From Wyeomyia smithii (taxonomy: Eukaryota; Arthropoda; Insecta; Diptera; Culicidae), in contig NC_073696.1 in the NCBI RefSeq assembly GCF_029784165.1, forward strand, positions 50,661,315 to 50,725,314: a DNA stretch of 64,000 bases. The letters are read 5' to 3'. This document shows, piece after piece, positions 1-11,115 of this stretch (position 1 is the stretch's first letter; each line of letters opens with the position of its first letter). The translations under genes were made by a program, and so were the position numbers. Below the pieces are notes generated by a model. It did no database searches. It was given only the letters and a program-made list of their open reading frames with translations, and was not told where the DNA came from.

Positions 1-250
1 GTCCATTTGGATTCATCAAAACATTTGAAAATTGTATGGTTTTTCTAATCAATACGGCAGTGCCTTTACGGTCTTCACTGATATTCACTAAAGCAACGTG
101 ATTTGGAATAAAACTAAAATCTTCAAAAGAAACTTCTTGTAAAAAGATTAAATCAATATCATAGTTCCACACAAAATCTTTCAGCATGTTAATTTTGATT
201 TTTGAGCTGGTAGCATTAATATTCAACGTTGCTAATGTCCTTATGTACAT
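1..250 (-). CDS. Non-LTR retrotransposon ORF2, N-terminal part of the endonuclease (cut by window edge)
   Basis: Reading the minus strand from an ATG at 248-250 gives an open frame of 83 codons to the window edge. It begins MYIRTLATLNIN and continues to DLIFLQEV. This matches the start of the apurinic-like endonuclease domain of LINE ORF2 proteins, where the N of the TLNIN block and the E of QEV are metal-binding or catalytic positions. The domain nicks target DNA for target-primed reverse transcription. It starts only 14 bases after the ORF1 stop at 265-267, the usual two-ORF LINE layout. The rest of the endonuclease and the reverse transcriptase lie outside the window, so clade and intactness cannot be judged. 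Confidence 0.75.
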   Translation of the reverse strand, partial: MYIRTLATLNINATSSKIKINMLKDFVWNYDIDLIFLQEVSFEDFSFIPNHVALVNISEDRKGTAVLIRKTIQFSNVLMNPNG

Positions 251-264
251 TTTTTAACCAACAA

Positions 265-1365
265 TTATTTCTTGTTCTTTTTATTTCTTGGTAGTTTACT
301 TACAAAAGCTGATGTCTGGCTTTCACCTTTCCCATTACCATTTTCATTTTTCCGGTGGTTGTTACTTACGTCATCAATAGTAACTTCATCGCTTTCAGAG
401 CTCTCTGTGGCAGGAGCTCCACGCTTGATTGTAGCACAACGCTGTTGTTCGCTGACTTCGTCCTCCATTACGGTAGTGATTTCGCACGTGCTACTATTCG
501 TAGTGATACTTGCTGCAACTTTCGGTGCAACAGAGTTGCGGACTTCAGAAACGCTAGGTACTGATGATGAACTCGAAGCTGATGATGTCGCTGTTTGCTG
601 AGTACCGGAACTCAGTGTGAGTGCTTTGTTCTTGATCACGTTGCTCTTGTTCAGAACTGTCATTTGCGGAGTGGCAAGTGGACTGTTATCGATGATTGGT
701 TTGCTCGGTCTACCCAAAGAGGTACCACTTCTACCGCTCTTGGGCCTCACCGCGCTGCTTGACTGAGTAGCCGATTGTTGTAAACCACTAATTCCGGGAG
801 TGCTAGGTTTGAGTCCGCTTCCTGATGGAATTGCCATCAGCTTGGGGCAATCCGACTTCATATGTCCCTTTTACTTGCAGAAGAAGCATTTCCCTTTTAA
901 GCCTTCAGAAAAAATCCTAGCACGAATGTGCACGATGTAGAGATTGGCAGGAATTTCCTTCGCAATCTCCATGTGCACGCCTCGAACTCCGGTAAAAATG
1001 CTGACGTTCATTTCACTAGGGAATCTTTCTCGTACGTGCTGACGTATCGATCCGTATTGGCCCAATACATATTGTATTTCCCGATCTTCGATCTCTGGTG
1101 GTAAATTGAAGATAGTTCCATCCTGGTATTGAAAGTTGTACATTTCATCGGTCTCAGAAATGAGCGTAGAGAACTTGAGCTCTTCGAGTGGCTTGATGTA
1201 AAATTGTCCGCCATTTTCGTCTTTGTAGATAGAGTGGATGTCAGCCGCAGAAAGTTTTAACACGTCCAGAGAAAATTTGAGTACGTCAATATGCGAAGGA
1301 ATTTTGCTGTCTGGTCCAAAAACCAGTTTGTTTGTTGTTTGTTTCGTGTTCCGTTCGAGCGACAT
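265..1365 (-). pseudogene. Non-LTR retrotransposon ORF1 (gag-like) with an in-frame stop in the zinc knuckle
   Basis: Two open stretches (871-1365 and 265-861) lie in one frame and are separated by a single TAA at 871-873. Around the stop the residues are CFFCK, stop, KGHMKSDC, so the spacing C-x2-C-x4-H-x4-C of a CCHC zinc knuckle is kept and the stop replaces one spacer residue. Upstream is a folded gag-like region of about 160 residues (ATG at 1363-1365). Downstream is a Ser/Thr/Gly-rich tail of about 190 residues ending in a Lys/Asn-rich tip. ORF1 proteins of this kind bind element RNA. The clade is uncertain: one CCHC knuckle rather than three argues against a typical Jockey or R1 gag. 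One substitution would be enough to create the stop, so the copy is recent or the stop is suppressed. Confidence 0.7.
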
Positions 1366-1600
1366 TCATCATTGACCACATGATTTATTGGAGCTTTTCG
1401 ATACAACCGATATAGAATAGCTCAATTTCAATTCATTTATTATCACTACCCCGTTTTGTAACAACAGTTCGTGGCGAACACCGGGATGCGCTGCAACAAC
1501 TTTCGTTGACCTCAAACTGTCGGTGATGCGATTGACGATGTCCGAAACCATAGATTCGCTCGTTTTCGCGCGACCGCAATGGTGTTCGCCCCCTTTTTGA
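1366..1600 (-). other. Probable 5' UTR of the LINE, with a short upstream ORF
   Basis: On the minus strand this GC-richer stretch precedes ORF1. It holds a 60-codon frame (1369-1551) that stops 3 bases before the ORF1 ATG. An internal Pol II promoter near the 5' end is usual for LINEs but no defined motif was recognised. The edge near 1600 is where the sequence turns AT-rich, so the boundary is an estimate. Confidence 0.4.
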
Positions 1601-3500
1601 GCAAAATAAAAAATAAAACTAAAAAATTAAATCTGCAGTCATACTAAATCAGATCGAAAACAATAAAACACTTTTTGCGTTCGCTTTCAGTCTTATCGAT
1701 CAATCATAGTTTACACCGATAGAATGGGAAAATCATGCGGGATAGTTTTTGTTTTATTCGTTCACACGCGTCACGTACGAGCTAAATTGCACTTTCGGTT
1801 CAATAACACACTTTAAATATATTTGACCGTTTGTCACCAATCACTGCTTTGGACAGTTTATTTGCGCTCTAACGCAGGCGTGGCATCCACATACACTCTA
1901 CGCTGATGTTGTTGTTCCACGCAATAGCTACAGCTTTGGTTCTGTTTTTTGATCACCTGCTTGCGGTAGTGACTGGTTTTTGTAAATTTTATTTGATTGT
2001 CGAACATGATTTGGGTATGAGGTTGGCCAGGTGATGTTTGCACCTGAAGAACACATTTATGACGATATATGTGCTAACCAAAATTGTACCAGGAAGTCAA
2101 TCAAATTCCACTAAACAACAAACCCTTACCAAAACCAGGATAACTTATACAATCGGAAATTGGCAAAACCGAAAAGAAAAAAAACTATTTTTTTCAGTGC
2201 CTCGCGCTTTTGAATAAACACGAGGGGGCCAATAAAAGGCAAAATGGCAGCGGTCCAAACGCTGAAAGCGATATCGATGTGTCTTTGTTCGTCGATAAAT
2301 TGAACCGACACCGCAAAACAGCCGGCCTGAGCAGAACCTGTTTTCAATATACCGCTACACAATTATCCTTTTCAACCAACAACCCAACGGTAGAATATCG
2401 TAACGCCACCGATTATCGATTCGTCTAACAGTTGCTGGTAAGCTGTACGCTCAACGTTAGTTGATAGATTATGTGAGCGATAAAGATTTTACGCTGCCAT
2501 AAAAATAATTTCAGACTAGATGCCTATTGTTGATGTTAACGTCCTTTCAGAATGTTTAAAATTCGATTCTGGTTAAACTCTATTCAATGGCAAATATCAG
2601 CACGGGTTGACCGGAATCCGTTTTAGTACATTCATTGGGGCGGTTTTGATTTTCACAGTTTATTTAGTCAAAGCAATACTGGTTGTTTGTTTATACTAGG
2701 TTGAGGTTGAGCAGACTAGTAATTATATGTATCGACTAATGGAACAGGTTCGATAACACAAATCTATTACTATCCGTGTATAGATTACCAATTCTAAGCG
2801 AGTTTACAATAAATCCCGTATTAAATGCAGTGTATTACATGCAGTAACATCCCGCATGCAAACGATGCAACCAACCGCAGCATCGAGACGAGATGACATG
2901 TTGTCTCCGAAATAACCAATGTCTAACCGAAGTCTTCCTTCCAGGATAAATCCAGAGATTTCAGTCATGCATGTAAATAATTACTGCCGCAGCGCTACCT
3001 CCCTGGCCTCCCTGACAGTCAAGGACGGGTATCAACGGGATCATTGCATTGAACCACAATATAACCGGTTTTGCTAGTTCGATTCCGGCTGCAATTGGGC
3101 CACACCCGATCTCTCTCGTATCGACCCGACCGACCGGGCGCGTAACGTCATCTTGTCCGGTGCAGTCGAGCGCAGTCGGGCACTTTGCATATTGGTGTGT
3201 TTGGATAAAGTGCTCCAACTTGATCGATATGTAGATGCCCCAGCACCGAACTCGGCTGGAAACCGACCGGTAATAATTGCCCCAACCAGTGGAACTCCCA
3301 TGTAGACACGGCAGCGACTGGTTGGTTAGTACTTGTTTGGGATTTGTAGTGTTTATCGCAGCGACATAAATTAAAGCCGGAGCAACCCTCGTGTTGCTGT
3401 TATTGTTTACTAAGGAAACAGCACAGTTGCATTCGGTTCAGTTGCTGTGGCGCGGCAGTTGGTGAAATGAACGTAAATTTTCGCTCAGAACCTCACGTAA
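1601..3500. other. No gene recognised; GC-richer island at about 2960-3300
   Basis: Short frames occur on both strands (for example 2126-2362 minus and 2961-3218 minus), but their translations have no family resemblance and they overlap each other. The 2960-3300 island is richer in GC than its surroundings and could be conserved regulatory DNA. Nothing more specific is visible. Confidence 0.3.
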
Positions 3501-4300
3501 TTTATTGATAGGTAGGATGAATTTTTAAAATTTAAGAGCAGGTAAAAAGGTGATTTTTTGTCAGATTAATGTTGATATAAAATATATCTCATAACGGGTT
3601 GTAAGTGAGGGTTTGGAGTCTTATAAAATACCATTTCCATTTCCACGAAGATTTTCAGTTTTAAGATTCCCCTTTTCATTAAACTCTTTTCGGTCTATTA
3701 TGAGCAAGTTGTACGACCTGAAACCCCATTCTATTATTTTTGGGAATTTTGCAATTTTGTGGGTTTTTGTGGAATGAAACCTAACAGTTTTTGGTATCGT
3801 TTGCCAAAAAAAGCATGAACTTATCTGGAACGATCACATTTTGCAAAAAAAAGTAATTCAATGTTTACAATGTATGATGATCTCAAATATAATTAGTCCG
3901 AAATATTTCCATACGCGGCTCTAAATATAGAGGTGGGCCAAAATAAAAATGAGGTGGACCAAAATATGTTTTTAATACTTCGTAGAAATTTTGATATTTC
4001 TAGGATATTTTTCAATATATTGCATGTATGTTAAAATAGACACTTAGCTCTTAAAAATGGTATGATAGAGTAAGTATTTATGTTGAAAAATTGTGTTTGT
4101 TTTTAATACATTGTGCGATCATTTCGCAAAGCTGGTCAAAATACCTCCGTTACCCTATATGCTTTTTCAATATTCTATTAGTTGTCCCTAGAAAGTTTGT
4201 GTATGCAACTAAAGGTTTCAGAGTTACAATGCTTTAAATAAAGTATAAGCTGAAATATAAAAAAATAGAAAACGAAATACTCAGTTTACTAATTTATACA
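3501..4300. other. AT-rich intergenic DNA, nothing recognised
   Basis: Long A and T runs with no open frame above about 60 codons. A short near-repeat (GAGGTGGGCCAAAATA and GAGGTGGACCAAAATA, about 3929-3967) is the only local structure seen. Confidence 0.3.
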
Positions 4301-4430
4301 GGGTAATTGCTCCTATATTCATCGCATCACTCTCAGTTATTCATTTTAACGTCAACTTTTCCCAAATTTTCAAGGTTAATGTTTTTTCCTCTCGATTTAA
4401 CGGGTGTTTAATAAAAATAAAAGTTTTCTC
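4301..4430. repeat. Possible left-end relic of the TIR element that resumes at 9770
   Basis: Starting at 4301, GGGTAATTGCTCC followed by TATTCATC resembles the terminal repeat of the complete element at 49324-50340 (GGGGAACTGCTCCATTATTC). The matching right half lies at 9770-11145, beyond the LOA LINE, which suggests that the LINE landed inside this element. Only about 130 bp would remain of the expected 345 bp of left half, so the link is tentative. Confidence 0.3.
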
Positions 4431-4750
4431 AGCGATATAGTAAAAAAATTGTTTCCGAGCAATTCGGTATTTTTATTAACAACATAACAGATGTTCTGCA
4501 AAATAAGTCAGTGAATGTTGACAAAGGGGCCATTGTTAGCCGTGCGGCGCATATATTATCGTAAAAATCCATAAGGATACTGGAGATGCTGGGACGAATA
4601 TAAACGTTTAAAGCCAAATCCCAGGACCAAGTGGAGTTAACATGAGACGTAACTTGGAGCAAACTGGTCGTACCACACAAAATGCAAACTACAGGAGGAT
4701 AAAACTGCAATCGAGTGATAATCTAAACACTGGCAACCGCATGGCAAACA

Positions 4751-5573
4751 GTGGGAAACAAAGACCACCACAACGATGCGGAAATCCAAGCAGAAGAAAT
4801 GAATGATAGAAATATCAAATGCGTTCAAGTGAATCTGCACCACGCAAAGGGAGCAACCGCTGTACTTTGGAAGCGATTCACGGTGAGCAAACTGGATGTT
4901 GCGTTAATCCAGGAGCCATGGACACATAACAGTAGGATACAAGGATTGCCTTCAAACATATGTAAGCTAATTTATGACGATTGTCAGCCCTCGCCGAGAG
5001 CCGCAATCCTAGTAAACAGGAGAGCTAATTTCTTTTCAATTACAGAATCCATTTCGAGAGACTTGACAGCGATCACATTGGAGGCACCAACGACCCACCG
5101 CAGAACTGAAATTTGTATCGCATCAGCATACTTTCCAGGTGACGTGGGAGAAGTTCCTCCACCAGAGGTCGCTAGATTGGTTTCTTACTGTGAGGAACAA
5201 AACAAAGCTTTTATAATTGGATGTGATGCAAACGCCCATCACACGATTTGGGCCAGCACAGACATCAAAAACAGAGGTGAGTACCTTTTAGACTTTATAT
5301 CATCACAAGGGGGATAATAAGGGGGATAAACCAACTTTTGAAAATGTATTAAGACAAGAAGTTCTTGACCTTACACTATGTAGTCCGGTGATCTCCGGCA
5401 GAACAAAAAATTGGCACGTATCAGATGAAGAATCTTTATCTGACCACAAGCAAATCTTATTTGATTATGAAGCAAATCAAGAACGCACTGAGTTCATAAG
5501 GGACCCCAGGAAAACAAACTGGGAGCTCCATAATTCGAAGCTAATGGTAGCTTTGAACAGCTTCGAAGGATGA
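4751..5573 (+). pseudogene. LOA-type LINE ORF2: endonuclease domain, frameshifted
   Basis: The open frame 4751-5317 reads IKCVQVNLHHAKGAT, then ALIQEPW and IGCDANAHHTIWASTDI, the N, E and D-x-N blocks of an APE-type endonuclease. A partial duplication around 5310-5330 (AGGGGGATAA twice) shifts the frame. The next frame carries PTFENVLRQEVLDLTLCSP and then LSDHKQILF, the SDH catalytic block, up to 5573, where the frame shifts again. Phrases such as DANAHH and STDI with a C-terminal RNase H further on fit the LOA clade of the I/R1 superfamily. The domain would nick target DNA. Sequence just upstream (4620-4750) may be the tail of ORF1. Dead copy. Confidence 0.8.
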
Positions 5574-6620
5574 GTTGGAAGAAAACTCCAAATATCTCTC
5601 AAATTTGATCCAACAGTCTTACCTTGATTGCTGCCCTGCAAAGATACGCACTACAAATAGAGAAGTACCTTGGTGGATTCAAGCTCTACAAAAACTTTGA
5701 AAAATAAACCGGAAACTCTTTAACCGGGCTAAACGAACCCAACAGTGGGACGAATACAAACAATCCCTCACCGCCTATAATAAATGAATAAGAAGATCAA
5801 AAAGGATTCACTGGAGGCTTACATGTGAAAACAACTAAAATACTCCAACAGCCGCCAGGCTGCAATGAATCCTTGCGAAAGATCGCTCAAATGAGTTGGG
5901 TACTCTAAGAAAAAAAGATGGTTCTTGTACTAGATCTGCTAGCGAAATATTAGAGTTAATGATGAAAACACACTTTCCCGGGTCCATTATTAACTCAAGT
6001 GAAGACCAAAATACATCTGTATCAAGTACTGGAATCCTTATAACCAGGGCAGAAATTCACGAAACAGTGAATACGATGACTGGGCTAGAAAGAACTAGAG
6101 ATGATGAAATTACTTTGGCCAATCAAATTTTTACCGAAAGTAGAGTTGAATGGGCAATAGACTCCTTTGAACCCTTCAAGTCACCTGGTAGGGACGGAAT
6201 CTATCCGGTACTACTACAGAAGAGTAAAACAGTTCTAATACCCATTCTAACACAACTCTTTCAATCCAGTTTGATTCTAGGCTATATTCCGGGAGCGTGG
6301 CGACAAGTACGGGTTATTTTTATCCCAAAGAGAAATATCAGCAAGCCTTGGTAGCTCTAATATAAGTGTAAAAGCTATAAAAGGGTGCCCGCAAGGAGGT
6401 GTGATATCTCCTCTACTGTGGTCATTAATAGTTGATGATCTTCTAAAAAAATTGATGGAAGAAGGCTTTGAAATAGTTGGATTTGCTGATGATATTGTCA
6501 TTATTGTTCGTGGCAAGTATGATGATATCATCGCAAACCGAATGCAAATTGCCTTAAACATTGTTTAAGTCGTGGTGCGATAGGGAAGGCTCAAATGTAA
6601 ATCCTTCGAAAACCACTGCC
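5574..6620 (+). pseudogene. LOA-type LINE ORF2: linker and reverse transcriptase, with palm motif A deleted
   Basis: Frame-corrected reading from 5575 gives a linker (DELEENSKYLSNLIQQSY, then EVPWWIQALQKL) broken by several stops. The open piece 5896-6354 includes PFKSPGRDGIYP and IPGAWRQVRVIFIPKRN, the first RT blocks. The sequence then jumps directly to GSSNISVKAIKGCPQGG and GFADDIVIIV. The CPQGG and FADD blocks are RT motifs B and C. The stretch that should hold motif A with the first catalytic aspartate, roughly 300 bp in related elements, is missing at about 6345. The polymerase cannot be functional. The minus-strand frame at 6277-6561 is a shadow of this region. Confidence 0.8.
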
Positions 6621-7440
6621 GTCCCATTCACACGTAGAAAAAAAACTATGCTATGATATTAGGCTAAAAGGTGAGCTTCTTAAACACTCAGATAACGTCA
6701 AATACCTTGGAGTAACTCTTGACAAAAAACTTAACTAAAATACACATCTAGAGCAGGCAATAAAAAAGCTACAAATACTCTATGGATATGTAACACAACT
6801 TTTGGTAAACAATGGGGACTCAAACCAAAAATGATCCATTGGATTTATTCGGCTATTGTGAGACCCAGAATTACCTATGCTTCACTAGTCTGGTGGACAA
6901 AAGCAAGGGAGAAAGGTGCTCGAGATAAGTTGGAAAAACTTCGACGGCTAGCCACTCTCTCAATAACGGGTGCAATGAGAAGCACACCCACCAAGGCATT
7001 GGAGGCTCTACTTTTTATGCTTCCACTGCATCAATTCATACAATCAGAAGCCGAAAAGAGCGCCTTATGGATCAAAAGATCATTAATGCTCTTTGAGGGT
7101 GACTTAACGGGTCTTCTAGGTATTCTAAAAACTATTCGTATCAATCCCCTAGTAATCAACAATGAAGACTGGATGGAGAAAAGATATAATTTTGAAAGAC
7201 GGTTCCCGTCCAGGATCAATCATTTTCTACACAGATGGTTTAAAAATTAACAATCGAGTGGAAGCAGGAGTAACTGGCCCAGGAATAGACCTGTCAATTC
7301 CAATGGGCCAATGGCCAACTGTCTTCCAAGCTGAAGTCCAAGCAAGGATGGAAAAACTCGTATCGCATAACAATCATTCGGGTATCATTTCTGAACGTGC
7401 TATTTATAAGCTTTCAATCCTAGCAAACCATCGTTATTAA
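6621..7440 (+). pseudogene. LOA-type LINE ORF2: post-RT region and start of RNase H, frameshifted
   Basis: The frame at 6831-7250 reads HWIYSAIVRPRITYASLVWW, the conserved block following the RT thumb in LOA, R1 and Jockey LINEs. A second frame (7162-7440) takes over and gives SIIFYTDGLKI and FQAEVQA, the first aspartate and the glutamate of an RNase H fold; the usual S after TDG is L here. Homology ends soon after AEVQA (about 7350), and the remaining RNase H resumes near 8995. The gap is filled by unrelated inserted sequence. RNase H in this clade removes RNA from the RNA:DNA hybrid. Confidence 0.75.
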
Positions 7441-7479
7441 AAGTTACACATTCTCAAACTTGCAAGAGACAACTTAGAG

Positions 7480-8365
7480 CAAAGAAATATATGGTACCAT
7501 GGAACGGGGTGAAATTGATCATTTTTTATAACAATTTCCAATTAACTAGCTTCATGGACATTTTTCCCAAAATAATATAATTTTAAAACAAGTACTGGTA
7601 TGTGCTCCAGTAAATCTCCATGGCGGTGAAATTTCTATCGTCTACTCCATGAAATAAATTCGATAATTCTATAAGGTACTATGAGGTAAATTGGGGTGAA
7701 ATTGATCACCATTGAAATCCATACATTCTTTTGGCAATGTGCTTTTTTTCGATATGCTAAAGATAAATAATTATTTTTGTACTGAAAAATATCATTTACA
7801 GCTAGTTTGGAAACAAAAATAACGATATTTCAGGTTAAAATTTGTTTATTTTGGTCCACGGGCCGCTTGTTGTTAAATTTGCTCTTATTTGATCGTCGTT
7901 AGACCGATTTAATTCGGTTTGTTGCAAAAGCTCAAAAACTAGCTCTGAAGTTAAAATCTTTGTGGTTTTCTGCGAATTCATCAGTATTTCTTCAATAATA
8001 TGGAATGATTATTGTTGAAAATTACATTTTTTGAGCTTTTATCAAACTTTACTCACTTCTCCAAATTTAACGTAATTAGCTCTCAACTAAGATTACTTTA
8101 AGTAAATTCAATAACTTTTTTTGTTATTTGATAACTTGTCTAATCAAATTTGATTGAGTTTTGACTGATTTAGAAGAATTTTTCGAAAATATGAAATATT
8201 GCACCGGGCATGCAAGGGGCATGCAAAAGTTGCGTTTAAGGACACGTTAACAATGCTTAGTGTTGCAAGGGTAATATCTTTTGATTAGTATTTTTTATCA
8301 CGAATTTTCAGGTGATCAATTTCACCCCACTGATCAATATCACCCCATTCCACGGTAGCTTTCTT
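7480..8365. mobile_element. MITE-like insert with imperfect terminal inverted repeats, inside the LOA RNase H
   Basis: The left end TACCATGGAACGGGGTGAAA (from 7494) is mirrored at 8310-8358, whose reverse complement reads TACCGTGGAATGGGGTGATA. Partial matching extends outward to CAAAGAAA on both sides. The motif GGGGTGAAATTGATCA recurs inside near 7690 and again at the right end, a subterminal repetition common in non-autonomous DNA elements. There is no transposase. A clean target-site duplication could not be defined. The element sits in a larger insert of about 1.6 kb (7350-8990) that splits the RNase H of the LINE. Confidence 0.55.
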
Positions 8366-8994
8366 TGATGATTTTGCTTCAGTATTGCCTGCTTTAGGCG
8401 GAGCGAGCAACATATAGCGAGTGTTTCACGAAAGAATCATAAACGATTGCACTCAAGCGATCGCAATGATTCTTTCAAATGTTGGTTGCTTGTAGGCGTA
8501 ATTGGACTACTCCACGTCGTGCTTTCACCGTGATATACCATGATGATTCTTGGTGATTTCAAGTATCAGATGCTAATGCACCATGTTACAATTTCCGTAA
8601 GCATTGATAATACCTATTTTCTCCGATAAGCAAACAATTGAACGCAATCTAACGTTCATTTGGATTCATAATTTTGTATCACTGGCGATAATATCTCAAA
8701 GCTTCTCGCGATAATGTTGAATGCAAGTGAACTTGGATACAATAAATACTATCGTGTTCGAATGATTCAGTCTCCTTCTATGGTATTCGGAACTCTTAGA
8801 AGCAAAAACAATCAGCAGCGTTTCTATGGAAAACTTGTAAGCGAGTGGAAATAGTTGAACGATAACTGATAAATCAAAGAACACATTTGCATGAAATATT
8901 GCTAGTGAGTGAACTTTTCCATGCTTGAGTCCAAGCAATACTAGAATGTTCTGAAATATGCCCACGCAAGAAATACAGACACTCAAACATTTGC
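8366..8994. other. Remainder of the insert that splits the LOA RNase H
   Basis: Sequence of unknown origin between the MITE-like repeat and the point where RNase H homology resumes. An open frame on the minus strand (8696-8986) shows no recognisable motif. It does not match LOA coding sequence, so it arrived with, or next to, the MITE. Confidence 0.35.
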
Positions 8995-9681
8995 ATGATG
9001 TTTGACAGTCAAGCAGCGTTGAAAGCTTTGAAGTCTACGACATGCACATCAAAACTAGTTTGGGAGTGTGTTCAATCACTACAAACACTGGGTTGTAATG
9101 ATCAAGTAGACTTATACTGGCAGTGTGGAATAGATGGGAACGAAAGAGCTGATGAACTGTCAAGACTTGGATCGTCTCATCAGTTCATAGGACCAGAACC
9201 CTTCTGGGGTCTATCCGCTTGTTCCCTTAGAATGGAACTAACAGCATGGGAAACTCTGAAAGTGGAATCCAACTGGACAAACACCTTCATCGGTAGGCAG
9301 TCGAAGCGTTTCATCACACCGAACGCTTTTATGACTCGTAAAATACTGGATCTTTCAAAAAAAGATCTAAGCACGTATACTGGTTTAATAACAGGGCATT
9401 GTCCGAGCCGTTATTATTTGAAGGTTATGAAAAAACTTCAAGATGATACATGTCGAGTTTGTGGCATGGAAAAAAAGGACTCGGAACATCTGTTATGCCG
9501 ATGTCCGGCAATTTTTATTAAAAGATATAAGCTCTTCGATAGGGGGCTATTAGAACCCTCTGAAATCTGGAGAACAAATCCCAGTACGGTTGTGCGCTTC
9601 ATACGAAATATAATACCGCACTGGACTAATGCTATTGGCCAGACTGTAACGACCACTTCCAATAGTGATACGTTATCCTGA
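8995..9681 (+). pseudogene. LOA-type LINE ORF2: C-terminal RNase H and zinc-finger tail
   Basis: An open frame of 228 codons. FDSQAALKAL carries the third RNase H aspartate, and CGIDGNERADELSRLGS corresponds to the GNExAD block, though the preceding VPGH histidine segment is missing (LYWQ runs straight into CGIDG). FIGPEPFWGL and the C-terminal CRVCGMEKKDSEHLLC (a C-x2-C-x8-H-x3-C finger) are typical of the tail of LOA and R1 ORF2 proteins. The frame ends at 9681 with a short 3' UTR. This piece is open even though the rest is broken, but the loss of the catalytic histidine region makes it inactive. Confidence 0.8.
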
Positions 9682-9769
9682 CTTAGCAAAATTAAAAAGG
9701 GGGAATATGTCACAAAATATCAAAAAATTGGTCGCAGTGACGAAAATACCCAACACGGAAAAAAAAAAA
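9682..9769 (+). other. LOA LINE 3' UTR and A-run
   Basis: About 75 bp after the ORF2 stop, ending in an 11-base A run at 9759-9769. Directly after it the sequence switches to the internal part of the TIR element also present at 49324-50340. The sharp change fixes the 3' boundary of the LINE. Confidence 0.65.
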
Positions 9770-10392
9770 TCACGAATGAACGGAACCGCAAACCGTCGTA
9801 ATAAAGTAGGCTACCTAGGTATTCGCTGTAGTTGCTTACGTACGAAATTGGTAACCTAGGTAAACACTTCAGTGCTGTCGATTTATGTCAGTTATGTCGG
9901 AATAATTCAACATTTTCAGTATGATTTTTTCGTATTAACAGAAACTGATTAGGCAACTTTTGATCAACATCAACGCAGTGAAAACAGATAAAAATACATA
10001 AAGTTGAAATTTGGGATTTGTGAAAGTTCATCTCATATATTTCTTTCAATTAAAGCTTGTTTTTGCGAATTTAGGAAGAACATTTTGAAGATTAAAGTAT
10101 TCTTAGTGTAGTGAGTGATTTTGTTTAGTGGATAAAAAAATGGCTCACTAATGATAAAAAAATAAGGATTGGTTGCTTTTTTTGAGGTAGGTTATTCAAT
10201 CATAGTTTTCGAGTGTGAATGCTCACTATAATATCAAATTTAGAGCTTTTAAGTGAGTTTTTGATGATTCTATTTATGAGAAATTTAAAGTGAACTAAGA
10301 AGAATCCATTCCATGGACTAGTACATTGGTATTATTAGAAAATATGCGTTATTTTTCTGTTTTCAATTTTGTTTTCATGTTATCTAAGATGA

Positions 10393-11115
10393 ATATAAGC
10401 CGTTGCGGAACAAAGTGGCCTAAAGACCATTATTTCGAAAATGAGTTCTTTGCATGAACCGCATCTACTCAAGAAGCTGAAGTTGTGAGATTAAGAAAAT
10501 TCCGAAAAATCGAACTTTAAAGCTGATTTATACCGTGTTGGAATTTCGTCCGAAACTGAATGGCCATTCTGTTTCGGAACAGAGTAGTCTATGTACATAA
10601 GTCGTTGTAATACTATCATGTAACATGTAGCATATTACATGTGATAAGTAACATGTCACTTGTTCTGTACATGTCACACGTAATATGTTACATGTTACAC
10701 GTGATGTATCACGAAATATGTAACATGTAAAATATTATGTAATATGTAACATGTTGTGTTACATGTGATGTTACACGTGACATCTTACATGTGACATGCT
10801 ATATGTACCATATAACATGTGACACTAGCCATTTTATACTAGTTACCGTCATTTTCTTTGTCATTTACCACGTTTGTGTACATAGACCACTCTGTTCCGA
10901 AACGATTCGAGGATTCCAGTGAATATATATGAAGTCAGAGTGGTCTATGTACATTGGTGATATAAAATCAGTTATTTCGCAAAGAAACTAATAATTTTAT
11001 GTATTCCTAATTCCCATGTTAAACCACAATATAAACTTTATAATAGAACATTTTGTTTGATAGAAAAATTTGCTCGATAGCACATAGACCACTCTGTTCC
11101 GCAACGGCTCATATA
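10393..11115. mobile_element. 713-bp TIR element with an ATATA duplication, nested in the 9770-11145 element
   Basis: Left end AGCCGTTGCGGAACAAAGTG (from 10398) and right end GTTCCGCAACGGCTC (to 11110) are inverted repeats. ATATA flanks it at 10393-10397 and 11111-11115. The related uninterrupted copy at 41219-41410 reads AATATATGGGCTGAG across the site, which supports a true insertion. Inside, a second inverted pair (10572-10597 and 10877-10902; 26 bp, one mismatch) repeats the GGAACAGAGTGGTCTATG core of the termini, and a further copy sits near 10937. There is no transposase. The superfamily is not clear. Confidence 0.6.
10605..10830. repeat. Dense ACATGT-based palindromic repeat tract
   Basis: About 225 bp consist almost wholly of variants of GTAACATGTGAC, TTACATGT and ACACGTGA in both orientations. 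ACATGT is a self-complementary hexamer, so many alternative small hairpins are possible. The tract forms the core of the inner inverted pair of the 10398-11110 element. Confidence 0.7.

Noticed and set aside
6277..6561. Minus-strand frame of 94 codons
   Set aside because: Shadow of the plus-strand reverse transcriptase (CPQGG and FADD blocks read on the plus strand).
10605..10830. CRISPR-like array
   Set aside because: Repeats are palindromic ACATGT variants without regular spacers, and the window is clearly eukaryotic.
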